A DNA stretch of 64,000 bases from Numida meleagris. Its lineage: Eukaryota; Chordata; Aves; Galliformes; Numididae. Shown in pieces: positions 10,319 through 63,700 of this stretch. The position numbers were made by a program, and so were the translations under genes. Below the pieces are notes generated by a model. The model worked only from the letters and a program-made list of their open reading frames with translations. It searched no databases and had not been told where the DNA came from. Every line of letters begins with the position of its first letter. Within the stretch, counting starts at the first letter, position 1. The DNA is taken from positions 40,661,532-40,725,531 of the forward strand of contig NC_034410.1 in the NCBI RefSeq assembly GCF_002078875.1, read 5' to 3'.

Positions 10319-13300
10319 TTCAGTCCCAAATTGACAGCAACTAACTCTTCACCTTCGCATGTTTTAGTCTTCTGCTCTTACCCATGCTTCAAGAGAGATG
10401 ATCCACAGCTGCTTGAACACTGCCAGTGAAAAGCTGTCCTCGGGAGATGAGAGGTGGCTGCCCCTGCCCTGCGGGGAGACCTGAACGAGAGCCACCTGAG
10501 GAGCAGTTCTGGAAACATTTGAGTAATAAACCATCTGCGTTCCCAGGTCCTTTTATCTATTTATTTACTAAATGGTTCTGGAAATAAAATGTTTGAACAA
10601 TAAACCTCAGCTGTCATGTCCTTTTAGTCATTCACTTGATGGTGAAATCTCAGACTGAATCTGTAATTTGCCTCTCAAAAGGAAGAGGAAGCAATGGTTC
10701 TAACATCAGTTTAATGGTTTTCTGTAAGAACCAAGCTCTAGATTCTTAGCTTAGGAGTAACACAAACTCCAAAGCATTGTTTCATTCTGCTTTTGAATGC
10801 TTTTCTCTAAAAAATTCCCCACAGAAAATTTGTAACTTTTTTAATACAATGCGCATCACAAATTAAAAGGCTAGTAAGCTTTAAAAAGCACACTGTTAAA
10901 CTTCTTTTGTCCCTCCAAATTCTCTAACTGCACACTGTAGCAGGATCTTACTGCTGGGGAAAGATGAGGAAAAACATCTATTGCTGCCGAGTATAAGAAC
11001 AAAGAGAGATTAACTGTTAGGGAGTGTAGCTATTTGCATACAAGCCATTGCATTTCTGAGCAGAAAAGGCTAAAAGGAGGACTGACGAGGCTTCGGAACT
11101 GTCTGTAGCTCAGTGAAGCTTTAAATCAACTTAACACTCTCTCAACCCTCGGGGAATTTGCATAATTTTCATAATGTGCAGCATGTTTTTGCCTCCCAAT
11201 TGAAGCCATCGGTTATGTAAGCAAATTGGTTGCATAATTATGCAGATGGGAAAATAAATTTAATTGATTCAACAGAAAAGTGTGCTGTTCATTTGTTTCT
11301 TTCACCTGGGATTTCTTTAAACTCAGTGAGGGAAAATAAAATTGGGAGAGATACGCAGAAGGTGATGCTGCTGATACCTGCTCCATTGCGCAGATCCAAG
11401 ACAATGACCTTCTCCCATCATTCCAAACACAGGAATGAATTCCTACTTTGAGCCCGAAGTCTCACCATTTATTATGAACACTGTCACCAGATTCAGCGGG
11501 AGTAGCCACATGGCTTTATCTGGCCCCATTCTCCTTTATGGGCTTGGCTTGCTTGTTCCTCATGACACATCCCACAGGCTCTGCAGGAACAGAGTTCATG
11601 CATGTATGCATGTCAGCAGAAAGGCTGCAGGTCCATCAGAGCAAATGGGTACTCCATAGATTCAAATGATTTCTATAAAGTGACATACACATTTCTGGAT
11701 GGAAAGCTTGGTTTACAACAGATTAAACTAACACATGATTGTGTATTTGTCTCTCTCTCTACTCCTAACAGAAGGCAACTTAATTACTGCAATAAAGTAG
11801 CTACAAACAGTAACAAAGCTTTCTTCTCCTTGCCCCTTTATTTCTGTTCAGATCCTCAGTCTGAGGATAGTCCAAGAGTGGTATCAGCTTCTCCAGTCCC
11901 ATTATACCCAATGGCATGGAAGCTCTGAGGCCAGTAGTGTCACTACTACGTTTTGATACTAGTCAGGATACAGGTCATTGTAGAAGAGTTATGCAAAAGA
12001 GGTAAGACTAAAAAATGTAGACTTGAGATGTGCAACAAAGCAGACAATGATGCAAAACACATCCAGAGAATGTGAAAGGAAAAAAATGTGAATTAGTAAT
12101 AGTTCTACCTACGTACTGGCATATTTTCCTAAGCTCAGGTGTATGGCATTAATATTTTGGCAATTAAAAGTTTGATTACTGTATCAGAGAAATTTCATTT
12201 TACTGTTTCTCCTGATGTAAAAGTCTCACTAACACCCTATTAGAATTCTTCAGTGAGCTGAGCACAGCACATAGGTCTGTCCTCTATATCCTCCACTCCA
12301 GTCTGCAGTTAGAACTGGAAGCTGGCCATATCCACAGCTGGGAGCTTCAGCCCAATTTATTCATGAGCATTTGCTCATTATGTGCTATGGAATGGTGAAA
12401 AACTGCACAGTCTGACTGATTTCACACATTCTTAACCTCCTCACACAGCATATCGTATTCCAGATCCTTGCAGTAGTTATTAAACTCTTCACATCTACGT
12501 TGCCATTGGCTTATTCTCTGGCGTAACTATGAATATGAATTACAGGGATATGAATGGATTTAAATATTTCAATGACAACACTGATTTACAGACATTTTGG
12601 ATATTTCACACAAAGAATAAAACATTTATTAACATCTTAACACTTGCTCCAAAATGACCCTCCCTACCCTCTTTTACCTCGTTATGAAACATCATAAAAA
12701 CTAACAAGCTCCTATTTCCAGGTTCTCACTTCCATCCAAGATGTGGGTTTAAAAACACCCTCAAAACTATCAATGTTCTGAAACAAAAATTGTTCCAAGT
12801 CTTCCAAACAACATCATTCCGTTTTAGTTATAAGAAACTGTCCATACCTACAGAAGTAACATTTCCAAAAGCATACACTGTAATCAGTGAAAACTGAAGA
12901 TTTCCATAGAGAGAGAAGACATTTCTCGTACATTGTAACTAAAAATGTATTGCAGAAGCACAGCTTTTCTAGATGTAGCTAATAAGCGCAGCATAGGATT
13001 TTTTTTCCACATTTTTCTGTCTCCATCTGCAAACAAGTGTACATTTTGTCTCCTACATGGGAAAAAAAAATCTATTAAAGGAGTTGCTTTATTTCTAACA
13101 CAGAGGTTCTTTCATCTACTAAGAAACAGTAACTTATACCTGGGGAAAAGAAAATAGATGGGTATTGTCTACGGCCGCTGACTTGGCAAAACAGTATCAT
13201 TTTTGTTGTACTTATCTTTATCCTTTGGAACATTTCTTCATCTTTTCAGGCTCGTTTCCATTCTGCATTGGAGTTTCGCTCACTTGTTATGTCTTATTTA

Positions 13301-15731
13301 GCAATGGAGTTACTGTCACCAAAATGGTACTGAGAATGTTATCAATAAACCTTTTTGAAGTTCTGATACACATCAAAATGACCAGATTTGTATGGTATTC
13401 CAAGTGGACTCAAAGTACAAAAGTATGAAGTATAAGACTTACAGTAAACCTGTTTAAATTGCCTACTTGTTTATCTTGGTGATAGGGAGAAACACTGTAC
13501 TGACAGAATGAGCTGGATTCTGATGCATCGGTTACGTCTTCTTAACTTCTTAGCAATGATGCAATGATGTGGGAAGCTTGCTTGGCCTGTTAATATAAAA
13601 CATGACTGAGATTGCTTCACATCAGCTGATGATACACAAAAGATGGAGACAAAATGCTGCATAAACTTTCCACAGTTCCAAGCAAAGCCAAAATGTCAAT
13701 GGCTAACTTCCGAAATATAAAGGAACATTTTTTTTTCCTGGGGATGATCTAAACAAAAAATCAGCATTACTTATAATGGAAAAATAATGCTGCCTCTAAA
13801 ACATCACAAGCTTTGAATCCATAAGGATTACTAAGAGCATTTTGTCCTTCTGCATCTCTCAAACACAGTATTAGCCACATTTGGCACTGCTTACAGAAAT
13901 GGGGGATTTAGCCAAGGTTCAGATAGCTTCTGTCTAATTCCAAGCAAGATTAAGCTACAAAGGATTTCACAAAAAGTAATTAGCAAAAATGACTTAGTTT
14001 CTCACTGTTGACTACAATGCTAGTTTAGTTTGCTGAAATCTTCCAAAAATGCTCTTGCCATTACTGCTGGAGTGGCTGGAAGAACATTAGTTTTCTCATC
14101 TGAAAACTGATCACTTCTTATCCAGCCTTTCAGCTACTAGGGGACAAAGTAGCAGATCGTCAGTGGTTATGACCATGCAGATAGCCTTTGGAAATGGCAG
14201 AGCCATCTGGGAGAATACCAAAGGGCAGAACTCAAAGACTGTTTGAATTAGTGTCAATTGTTCCAAGAGAAATTTTGAGTTACAAGGCTTTTAAAGAAAT
14301 GCCATCTGATTGTTAGCACTGAATCTAACTTTTTGTTTTAAGAAGGAAGGCAAATGAGATCTCTGCAAAAGAATGATATACTGCCAAACCCTCTCCTCCA
14401 TACAAAAAAACATCAACACCACTCCAAAATCCTCAGCAACCATCCAGCACTAAGATCATGATGACTTTCCCAATTCAGACAGAGGACACCTACATTAATG
14501 TTGCTAGAACTGAGAAGAGACTCATGCTGCCTCAAAGAAGGAAAAGATTTTCAAAGCACTGTGGGCTTAATGCCACTGTGCTGACTGTCACTTATGACAG
14601 AACAAGCTTAAAAAACCTGTAATCTTCCATATGAAAAAGAGCAGAAATTCTCAGCACAAAAATCTCTAACAGGGATGGAAAGCAGGACCGACAGCTGTAT
14701 TGTCATGTCTGTGAAAGTCGGTACTTTCACAAACTTTCTTAGTTGATACTAAGAGATCTTAACACTACAGAAGTGGAAAGCTTGGACAAGTTTCAGCTTT
14801 AATAGAAGTCCCATCAATTTGCCATTTAGTCCTTTTAGAAAGGTTACATGTTGCAAATGAAGTCTGACTTAGATAATTCGCATCCTAGATATGATTCAGA
14901 AATTGCAGGTGGAAATACGAGCTCTTGAAGTAACAGGAATGACAGAACCAGCTGGCTAGAAGCCTCCATCTCATCATACAGTTGGCAGAAACTAAAAAAT
15001 GGTAAAGTCAGTTATCAGAGGTGAAGGCAAAAAAACACTTGCCCCTAAGAGAACCATCAAGGAAGACGTGAAAGTGCACAGGTATACAAATGTGAAGCCA
15101 TACAGATGCTATTATCAAGACACAACTAAATCTTCAGCTGTAAGCAACTCATGTAGACTCACTGTTCTGCAAAAGAAAGGTATCCTAAGTCAGGGCATGT
15201 CCAATGTAGTAAATGATTTTGAAGTTATTTCATTTTCACTGCTTTTTAATAGGTTTTTGGAATAAAGAAATGAAGGTCTAAGGGGCACGTGGATGGGACA
15301 ATATCCTCACAAAATTAACATAAATAAGACAAAAGAAAACACGTTATTTCTACAAACTATGAAGCAATGTGGAAACCCTTTCACTTAATAAAAGTAGAAA
15401 CACTCAATCAAAGTCTGAGATTCTCCATAAAAAAAGAGAATGCAGATTCTGAGGATACAGCTTTTTTATCACCTAGTCATGCCATTAAAAAACATTCATG
15501 TAAACTGGTATGACAATCCATATAGCTGGGGAAAAAAAATTACTCTCTGTCCTACCATCTGCATTATCATCAATATACGTATTTAAAAATACAACTGAGT
15601 TTTGAAGCCTTGCTCTAAGCTTACGGTAAGGTACAGTCTGAACACAGTGGTAACTGCCTTTAGTACTTTTTCTTATTTTTAACAATGATTGCTTTAACCA
15701 CTAACCCTCAAAAGTCTTTAGTTACTCATGA
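10319..15731. other. Intergenic; probable TOPAZ1 3'UTR at its right end
   Basis: AT-rich DNA with scattered short ORFs and no recognised gene or transposon. The last few hundred bases below 15732 are probably TOPAZ1 3'UTR. The rest separates TOPAZ1 from the CpG-island promoter. Confidence 0.5.
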
Positions 15732-56205
<40,474 letters not shown>

Positions 56206-56439
56206 TGTGGGGGGACACCACCAAGCCCTACAAACCGCACACACCTGCACACACCTACCAGCACACCGCCTAGCCTGGGCCCTGAGAGGTGCAGGCCCAA
56301 ACAGGAGGGGAGCACAACCTCCTCCAGCCTCAGCAGAGCCTGGCCCGAGAGACAGCACAGCCTGCGAGCCCACAGCCACAAGCCAGATCCCACCCCCACA
56401 CCTCCCTCAGCCTCAGAGACAGCTGCCACCACCGGCTCT

Positions 56440-56720
56440 GCCTCTTCCCACCCCTCTCCCCGCACTGCAGGTCCCCCGCCACTTCTCAGTTCACTGCTCC
56501 GTCCCTCAAGGCCTCGCCTAGGCCCCAACGCCGCCTGCCAGCACCGCGCAGCTCACGGAGAAGATCAGGCTCTCGCCGCGCCGCATCGCGTCATGGCGGC
56601 CCGGGCGGCGTGAGGGAGGCTCCGCCGCGCCCCTGCGCGGCCCGGCGAGGCCATAGGCGCGGGCGGACGGAAAGGCGGCAGCGCCGCTTCACCGGGAGGG
56701 ACCTGGGGCAGGGCAGGGCC
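56440..56720 (-). promoter_or_regulatory. TOPAZ1 GC-rich promoter and 5' leader
   Basis: This is a local CpG-rich block, sharply distinct from the AT-rich surroundings, lying 235-515 bp upstream of the TOPAZ1 ATG. It is inferred to hold the transcription start. On the minus strand it contains two upstream ATGs: one at 56592-56594 (9-codon ORF) and one at 56584-56586 (22-codon ORF, stop 56518-56520). No TATA box is evident. Divergent transcription to the right is possible but not shown. Confidence 0.6.
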
Positions 56721-57300
56721 TGGTGTGCCGAGGTTTTGTTGCGGAATTACCGAAGCCTCCGAAACACGAAGTGGTTGCAGATGCCCAAGTAGGCCAGACC
56801 TGAGTGGAAAAAAAGAGAAATACCAGCCTTCTTTAACGAGAGGGGTGTACCTGGTTGTGTACAGGCAGTTTTCATAGGCTTTGTATTTCAAACAAGGCGT
56901 TTTCTGAGGAGATACTGGAGATGGGACAAAGTAGATGAAATAGTCAGACTATATAGCCAGAGAACAGCCAAAATTGATTTTTGGTCTTCAAATGCAGTAA
57001 TTCCAACACAAATAGAGGCCGCCAAAGCTTCAGGACCACGTACTGTGTGAGAACGTGAACACTTAGAAATTATCTTACAAAAACAATGCTGTACAAAGAT
57101 TGAATCTGTGTGGTGAGTGCTATGAACATCATAAATGCTAAAATTTAGGAAGGTGTCACTTTAACAGTGGGATCACCATAAAGGCAGATAGATGTTCATA
57201 GATGGTCTCCCAGGGAGCAGTCCATTTCTGCCTGCGGATGGTCCACAGGCCGTTACCCTGACTTTGTGCTGCTTCCTGAGGCCTTTTCTGTAGAAGAACT

Positions 57301-57352
57301 ACAGAATCGTAGGGGTTGGAAAAGACCTCTGGAGATCATCCAGTCCAAACCC
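57301..57352 (-). mobile_element. CR1 LINE 3' end fragment
   Basis: ACAGAATCGTAGGGGTTGG followed by AAAGACCTCTGGAGATCATC is the reverse complement of a CR1 3' terminus. It stops after about 50 bp. Confidence 0.75.
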
Positions 57353-57559
57353 AAGAAGTTTGTTGTGTCTCTACTTTCTAGAAGTGTGGTGCTGTGATGT
57401 GAAAGTACTTGAAGAGTAAGGGTGTCCTTGGAGTCCAAACCAACTGGCATTGGCCTACAGTAAAACTCTGGCTAAATCACTCTGTATCTTCATCTACAGA
57501 TAGAGATAATATAGCACTATCCAAATAAAGGCAGGAACAATCTCTAGTGGTGAAACCTC

Positions 57560-57795
57560 TCCAAAAGTGAGGAAATGAAGTTCCATACAAACATGAGGAA
57601 GAACTTCTTTACTGTGAGTGTGACAGAGCACTGGAACAGGCTGCCCTGTGGAGACTCCTTCGCTGGAGATATTCAAGACTCACCTGGACACTTTCCTGTG
57701 CAACCTTCTGTAGGGATACTGCTTCAGCAGGGGTTGGACCAAATGATTCTCAGAGGTCCCTTCCAACTCCTACAATTTTTTGATTCTGTGAAATA
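57560..57795 (+). mobile_element. CR1 LINE 3' portion
   Basis: Forward-oriented CR1: ACATGAGGAAGAACTTCTTT, GAGCACTGGAACAGGCTGCC, GGGGTTGGACCAAATGATTC, and the 3' end TTTTTTGATTCTGTGAA. It lies tail to tail with the reverse fragment at 57301. Confidence 0.85.
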
Positions 57796-59027
57796 AAAGG
57801 CAGGCTTGAAAACTTTCTCCTTATGACATTATGTTGCATGTATGTGGTGAAGTACAAAAAAGTCAGTGACTAGCCAACTGAAACTTGCCAAAGCAGAAAA
57901 TACAGGGTTTTTAGCCTTTATTTTTGCCTCAGCTTTGTGCTGTGCTTCAGATCTTGGTGACAGTAAAGACCTAAGCTAACTGCACAACACCTACCATCTT
58001 CAGTGTACTGCAGGATGCCTGTTGGGTAAAACATTCATCACTGGAAAAATTTAACCTTCTCTAGTTCAAGTATGTGTCATAGACTTTTAATTTCAGCAGC
58101 AATACAAAAAATGAACAAAATACACCAAAAAGCGGTATTAAAGGAAATCTGGAAAAATGGCATTTGAATTAGCTTACTGCTCTCTAGAGTCATTTTCAAG
58201 ATTTAGTATCCAGTCAGTTATTTACAATAGTAAGAACTTTAGTCAGACCAGATTTTTATGAAATGAATTAAAAATGTACTTGAAATGAATACTAATTAAA
58301 GACATTCTTCATGAAAGTCCTTTGAAAAAAAAGGACTAGAACCTCAGAAAAGACATTTTGAAGCAGCTGTGGATTATGTTAAAAAACAGATTATGTTCAG
58401 TTAAAAATATTGCTAAGAAGAGGTAGTATAAACATTATGTTACAGAGTGGATTGAGGTAGCTGTCTTTTAAAAATGCCTAAAATAAGAGGCAGAGATTTA
58501 ATGCATAGTCATATTATTAAAAACAAACAAAAAACAACTATGTGAAGCATTTATTGAAACTGTAGGTTAATAACATGTAAATAACTTAAAATAAACAGCT
58601 TTAGGGGTGGAAATGAGTTATTTCCACATTCCAACAACATTTGAATTAGTAATACTACAGCAGATGTTTAAACTTATATTTTGAAATTCTGTCTTGTTTG
58701 GAAATAAAGATAAATGCTTGTTTCTCCTGTGTTTTGTAAATGGTGTGCATCATTACCGTATCTAAGCTTTAGAGCTATTTCAGCTTTTGCTATCTGTTTC
58801 TGTGCTTCACTGGTTTCTTGTTCATCCTAGACACTTAAACAGTCACAGAAATACTAGGTACTGTGCGTATGAAAATAAACAGGGAATCCTAGTCCCTAAA
58901 AACACTTTTTTCCCCTAGAATAACCGATCTTCTCAGAGGTGACTGTCAATTTCCAAAAGAGAGAAATGAATTTATGTGACTCGATTTATGTAAAGTCTAT
59001 GAAATTACTATTTCTTTCTTCTCTCAG
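57796..59027. other. Intergenic, nothing recognised
   Basis: AT-rich sequence upstream of TOPAZ1 without ORFs of note or recognisable repeats. Confidence 0.5.
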
Positions 59028-59185
59028 AGAATCATTGAATCATATACTGGCTTAGGCTGGAAGGGACATTAAAGATCATTGAGCTCCAACCCCCTGCCAT
59101 GGGCCAGGTTGCCAACCACTAGATCAGGCTGGCTAGGGCCTCATCCAACCTGGCCTTGAATGCCTCCAGAGATGGGGCAAGAAAA
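59028..59185 (-). mobile_element. CR1 LINE 3' fragment
   Basis: AGAATCATTGAATCATATAC followed by GGCTGGAAGGGACATTAAAG, then the ACCCCCTGCCATGGGCCAGG block, is reverse-oriented CR1. It ends abruptly at GGGGCAAG. Confidence 0.82.
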
Positions 59186-60570
59186 GTAAGTGTTTGTACT
59201 TGGCCTCCCAAACATCATCATTTCAATTACCAGTGTGCAGAAGCTGTGGCTGTAGATCTAACACTGATACATTTGACCAACTTTCCATGAGTTTTTGAAG
59301 GGCTGATATTTAGAAACCCATCAATAACAGCTACGTAGGTGAGCAAATCCCACACAAATTTTACTGAGCTATATTTTAGACATTGCTGGTACACTCACCT
59401 AGCAACAGGAATTAAGTCTTCTTTAGGGAAGTGGAAGCAACTTAAAAACGAATTGTCTTTTTTTCTTTTATTTGGCGAGGCAATGTGAAAAACATCCCAC
59501 TGTTCTGCTTCCTTTTGCACTGCTTACCTCTTTATGCTTGGCTGAGGGATAGATTTGTTATCTCTGGGAAACCTTAGCATAACGTTTTTGGGTGTTCTGT
59601 AATAATTGAGACTGAGATGTGAAGAATGTGCATGTTCTGTTACATTCTTAAAATATGCCAAATTAATCCTCTAAGTAATACAACTAAAACCAAACGGGAG
59701 GGTTTTAGTCCAGTGTGCCTAAGAAAGTATCCTTCTACAATGCCAAGGATGACTTTTTTACAGTTCTGATGTATTGTTTTTCCAAAGTTAGCACCCAAAG
59801 ATACTAAACACAAATGTGATTTTTAAGTAACTTCCTTTCCGTCTGCCTTCCATTCAAATATATGAGCATTTTGGAAATAGGTTTATTGCTTGCCGGTTGA
59901 ACTAAGGTGTTTCCATACACGTACCACTCTCTGAAACTGTCTTTGATTCATTCTAAAAGATGTTTGTCTGCTTGTCTGCACTGTCACTATGAACTCCGAT
60001 AGACAGGAATCATGTTTGGAAACCAATGGATACACTTGGAACCAACAGAGCTTGCTGCTGATATTGTTAGAAATAAATGTAGTAATAGTACAGCTATTAA
60101 TTTATGTACAACCACTATGGTGTTGAAAGCTGAGGTACCTCAGTGGAGATAAGTGATCTGCTTTGCAAAGTGATTACGCTGTGTGACATCATGAGGGTAG
60201 ATTATGCGAATGCAGTGAGTGGCTGGTATTTCAACCTTTATTTTGGTTGCTGTTTTTTATTATATGGCCATACAGAGTAGATTAAAGTAATTGCATTTTC
60301 CACTAGTTTAAAATGAGACATTGGAGGAAAAAGGACAGCTGGTGTATTTCATAATGAACCATCTGGCTTTTTTTGGTAGATCCTCTGATTCCTAATTTAT
60401 TACAGAATTACAGCATGAAAATCAAAATTATTGATTGCGTGGAATCAATGTTTCCCTCTGGCACATTTTGTGCTCCTTCAGTTTTTGGCAAAGGGTCGTC
60501 CTGGAAGGAATAAGGACCTCTCACACTGAGCTTCTGCAAAGCTTGAAAGTCATCTGTGCCATTTGCCTTT

Positions 60571-60588
60571 TATATATATATATATATT
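60571..60588. repeat. (TA)n microsatellite
   Basis: A short run of alternating T and A, about nine units. Confidence 0.85.
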
Positions 60589-60715
60589 TGTAATCATGCT
60601 GCTTGACCAGCTATCCACACGATCGTATCTGATCTGAACTTTGCAGAAAGTGGCACTAACCAGTTTTAAGGCTCCATGAGGGAATTTCTGCTTTAGGTTA
60701 AAATTCATTGTATTC

Positions 60716-60745
60716 ATTTCCATTTCCATTTCCATTTCCATTTCT

Positions 60746-60774
<29 letters not shown>
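60716..60774. repeat. (TTTCCA)n microsatellite plus poly-T
   Basis: About five TTTCCA hexamers are followed by TTTCTG and an uninterrupted T tract of roughly 25 bases. Confidence 0.9.
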
Positions 60775-60777
<3 letters not shown>

Positions 60778-63700
60778 TTCTACTGGTAGGAGTTTAAGAA
60801 ATAAACTAATCAGCTGGAATTCGAAATTCAGAAAATACAGATACAATAGAGGAGTTAACCAATCAAGCAGGAGAATGCACACTGAGTCTCAATTTATTGT
60901 AAAATTATCTAAATAAAATGTACCTTTGCTTTAACTATATGGTACATAACCACATACCTACCACTGAATCTACCTTAAGAATCAGCTTCTTTTAGTGGCT
61001 GGATGAAAAAGATGTTGGACTTAAGAGGAAGGCATCTGCAGTCCAACAAGTACATGACACTTCCATCTCACTGCCAAAGGACTTACTGCCAGGACTTTGA
61101 AATATGACTTCTGAATGAAAAACATTTAAAAAAGAGAGGAAAAGAAGAAATGGAAGTTTGGTGGATCAGAGCAAGAAAAGCCATGGAGTTAGAAACAGTA
61201 GAGGTGGAATGAGGAATAGGCAGAGCATAATAAAATAGTAAATAACATGGGAAAAGCAAATTTCTTCAGAAAATCACCCTTAAAAAGAAAGAGCAGTGTG
61301 GTGAAGACAGATCATGGTGGGAACTTCTTTGTGGTTCAGACTGACTGAAGAAAATGTGAAGGAGCATCTTCAGCAGTACTCTTAGGAAAAAAAGTAAAAG
61401 AGCCTTGAACTTCGGGTGGTGACATTGATCAATGGCAAACCAGAATCCAAATCTGAATCCTAATTAATCTTGCTGCTGGACATTGAACTAACCTCAGTGA
61501 CTGGCTCCTAGCTTCAGTTTCTTGTACAGTGGCCATCCATTAAGACCTTACATTGAAGTCTATTTAATAATGTCAGGGTGGCTGACATACAAAACGTGGA
61601 GCCTTACAGTCAGAATGGCTTTCTGTGTCTTTTTTTTTTCCCTTGGATGCATCATCCATAAGCATCAGATCACTCCACATCCATCAATATATTCTATCAT
61701 TTTTATTGCTTTTGAGCCTGTGGAGTGTATTTACTGTTACTGTATGTTTTCAGAACTTGAATGGGACTTTTTCTGAGCTTCAGATCTAGGAAATGAGTGC
61801 TGCTTGCCTTTTTCTCTTTGGCGACAGTATGACTCTCTAACAATGCAAATACCTTTTGCAGTTGATGAAACATAATTTTTTCAGTCATGCTGACTGAATT
61901 GAGCAACTGACTGATTATAAAGCTTCCACAACAAAAGCAGCATACAACCATTTTAATGCACTGGTTTCACCACTAAACATTTACCCACTGGCATAACCAG
62001 GGTAAACTATGGAAAGAGATTCTCTTTCAAAAGCTCTCTTTCAAAAGCTTTCTATTCAGAAATAAGGCTGGAAATAAGTGATTATTGTACATTAAGAGCA
62101 GTGTCACTGCTCAGCAGACAAGTCAGAACAGTAGGGCAGTTGATGTCCTTCTTGTCTGCAGTGCTGGCTTTGCACTTGGTATACGTGAGCCCATTTATTT
62201 CAGTCAAATTTCTGGCCTCTGAGCAGGTACTGAACATTGGGCCATTTCATCTAAGTCTGACTGCAGTGGGATAGAGACCACAGAGATAGTAAGTTTCTGC
62301 ATATTTCATGCAGACAGATATCCATGTAGATGAGAAATGGTCCATGGAGAAAAAAGCTAATAGGCTTTGCCTTTATTAAGCATCAGTGTGTCCACAGAGA
62401 TATGTCAGGTTCCAGGTCTTGTCCTGCTGCTGACACAGCTATGGGTTTTAAGCTCTTCAGTAGGGTTACAGACAGGACTTCCTATCAGGGGATACCTTGC
62501 TTATGAGAAGATGCTTGTGAGCAGAGAGCTTTCATGGGAATGACACTTGCTAACTGAGCCTTGTGGCCAGAAGGCCCTCAGTGTTGTTCTTGAGGGTTTC
62601 CTAAAGTCAGGGTGCCCTGGATAGCAGCTGCAAAGTGGCGTTACTCTTTGCAGCCTGAATAGGAATTGTGTCTGTGTTACTGGATTTCTGAGGAAGCTGT
62701 GAGGATATAAAGGTATCTCCTCTGCTCGTGGTACCACTACCACTCGACCTGTGCCTGCATCTGCCATTTTGCCACTGAAATTTGGCATCAGCAAAGTAAC
62801 CTCAGCTTTGGGGAAGGGATTTGAATGAGCTGGCTGGTACTGCCTTACTCTGTGCTTTGCTGGAAGCTTGGAGCAGGCTGAAAGAACAGGAGGATGCAGG
62901 GAGGTGATAAGATTTTTGCAAGAATTTTTTTTCCCCTAATTGTAATATCTTGTTTATATCCACCACCATCAAAAAACAACTGCATATGCTTCAAATTTGG
63001 GAAAGTTGCCTTGCTTAATGAACAAATACCTGTGTTACTTATTACACTGGGCTTCTCATTTAATCCAGATCTGACAGGAAGAAATGCCTTGCTTTGTAGC
63101 TGGAAACATTTTAAAAAGTGGGGAACAGACACTGATCACAAAAAGCATAAAAACAAATTTAACTTGGAGCTTGACTCCTGAATTGGCCTTGGAAGAAGCA
63201 AAAATAGACCTTATCTGAGACAGTATGATTCAGTGCTAGTTTTTACTTACTTTTGTATTAGCATGTAGCTAAAATAGCTTCATTCTGACCTCTGTTTCCT
63301 TCTGAGCATCATGGGAGACATCTTTTATTCTGGCCACAATTCTTCAACCTTCCTGTCTGCTGTGACCTCCTAGTAAAACTGCTCCTTCCAGTCTGTGCTG
63401 ATTGGCATTAACCTGCCTGATAGCTGAGCTGCTGTGAGCCCTTGTTGCTCGTAATCGGATGCAGCTGAGAAGGATGCCAGGAGAGGCACTGTTAGAGCAC
63501 TGAATATTTTTGTGTATCGTGTTCTTGCTACCAAAACGCACTGTCCATTAAGAATGTTGTACGCTGTCCTGGTGTTCTTCTGGAGGCACACAAAAATGTT
63601 AATAAACCAAATCCTGCCCATTTTTGCTAGTGAAATATTATTAACTGTAGCCAAGCTGTAAGATAAGATGAATAGAATGTTCGTTTTCCAAGAAATCAGA

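Noticed and set aside
14999..15265. Possible zinc-finger-like peptide (RYTNVKPYRC)
   Set aside because: It resembles a C2H2 linker by chance, but the Cys/His spacing of a finger is missing and no tandem fingers follow.
56377..56379. Earlier TOPAZ1 start at 56379
   Set aside because: The codon there is GTG, not ATG; the first in-frame ATG is at 56205.
62501..63654. Cluster of 94-97 codon ORFs on both strands
   Set aside because: No domain, no consistent strand, no splice sites or promoter; lengths fit chance in this less AT-rich stretch.
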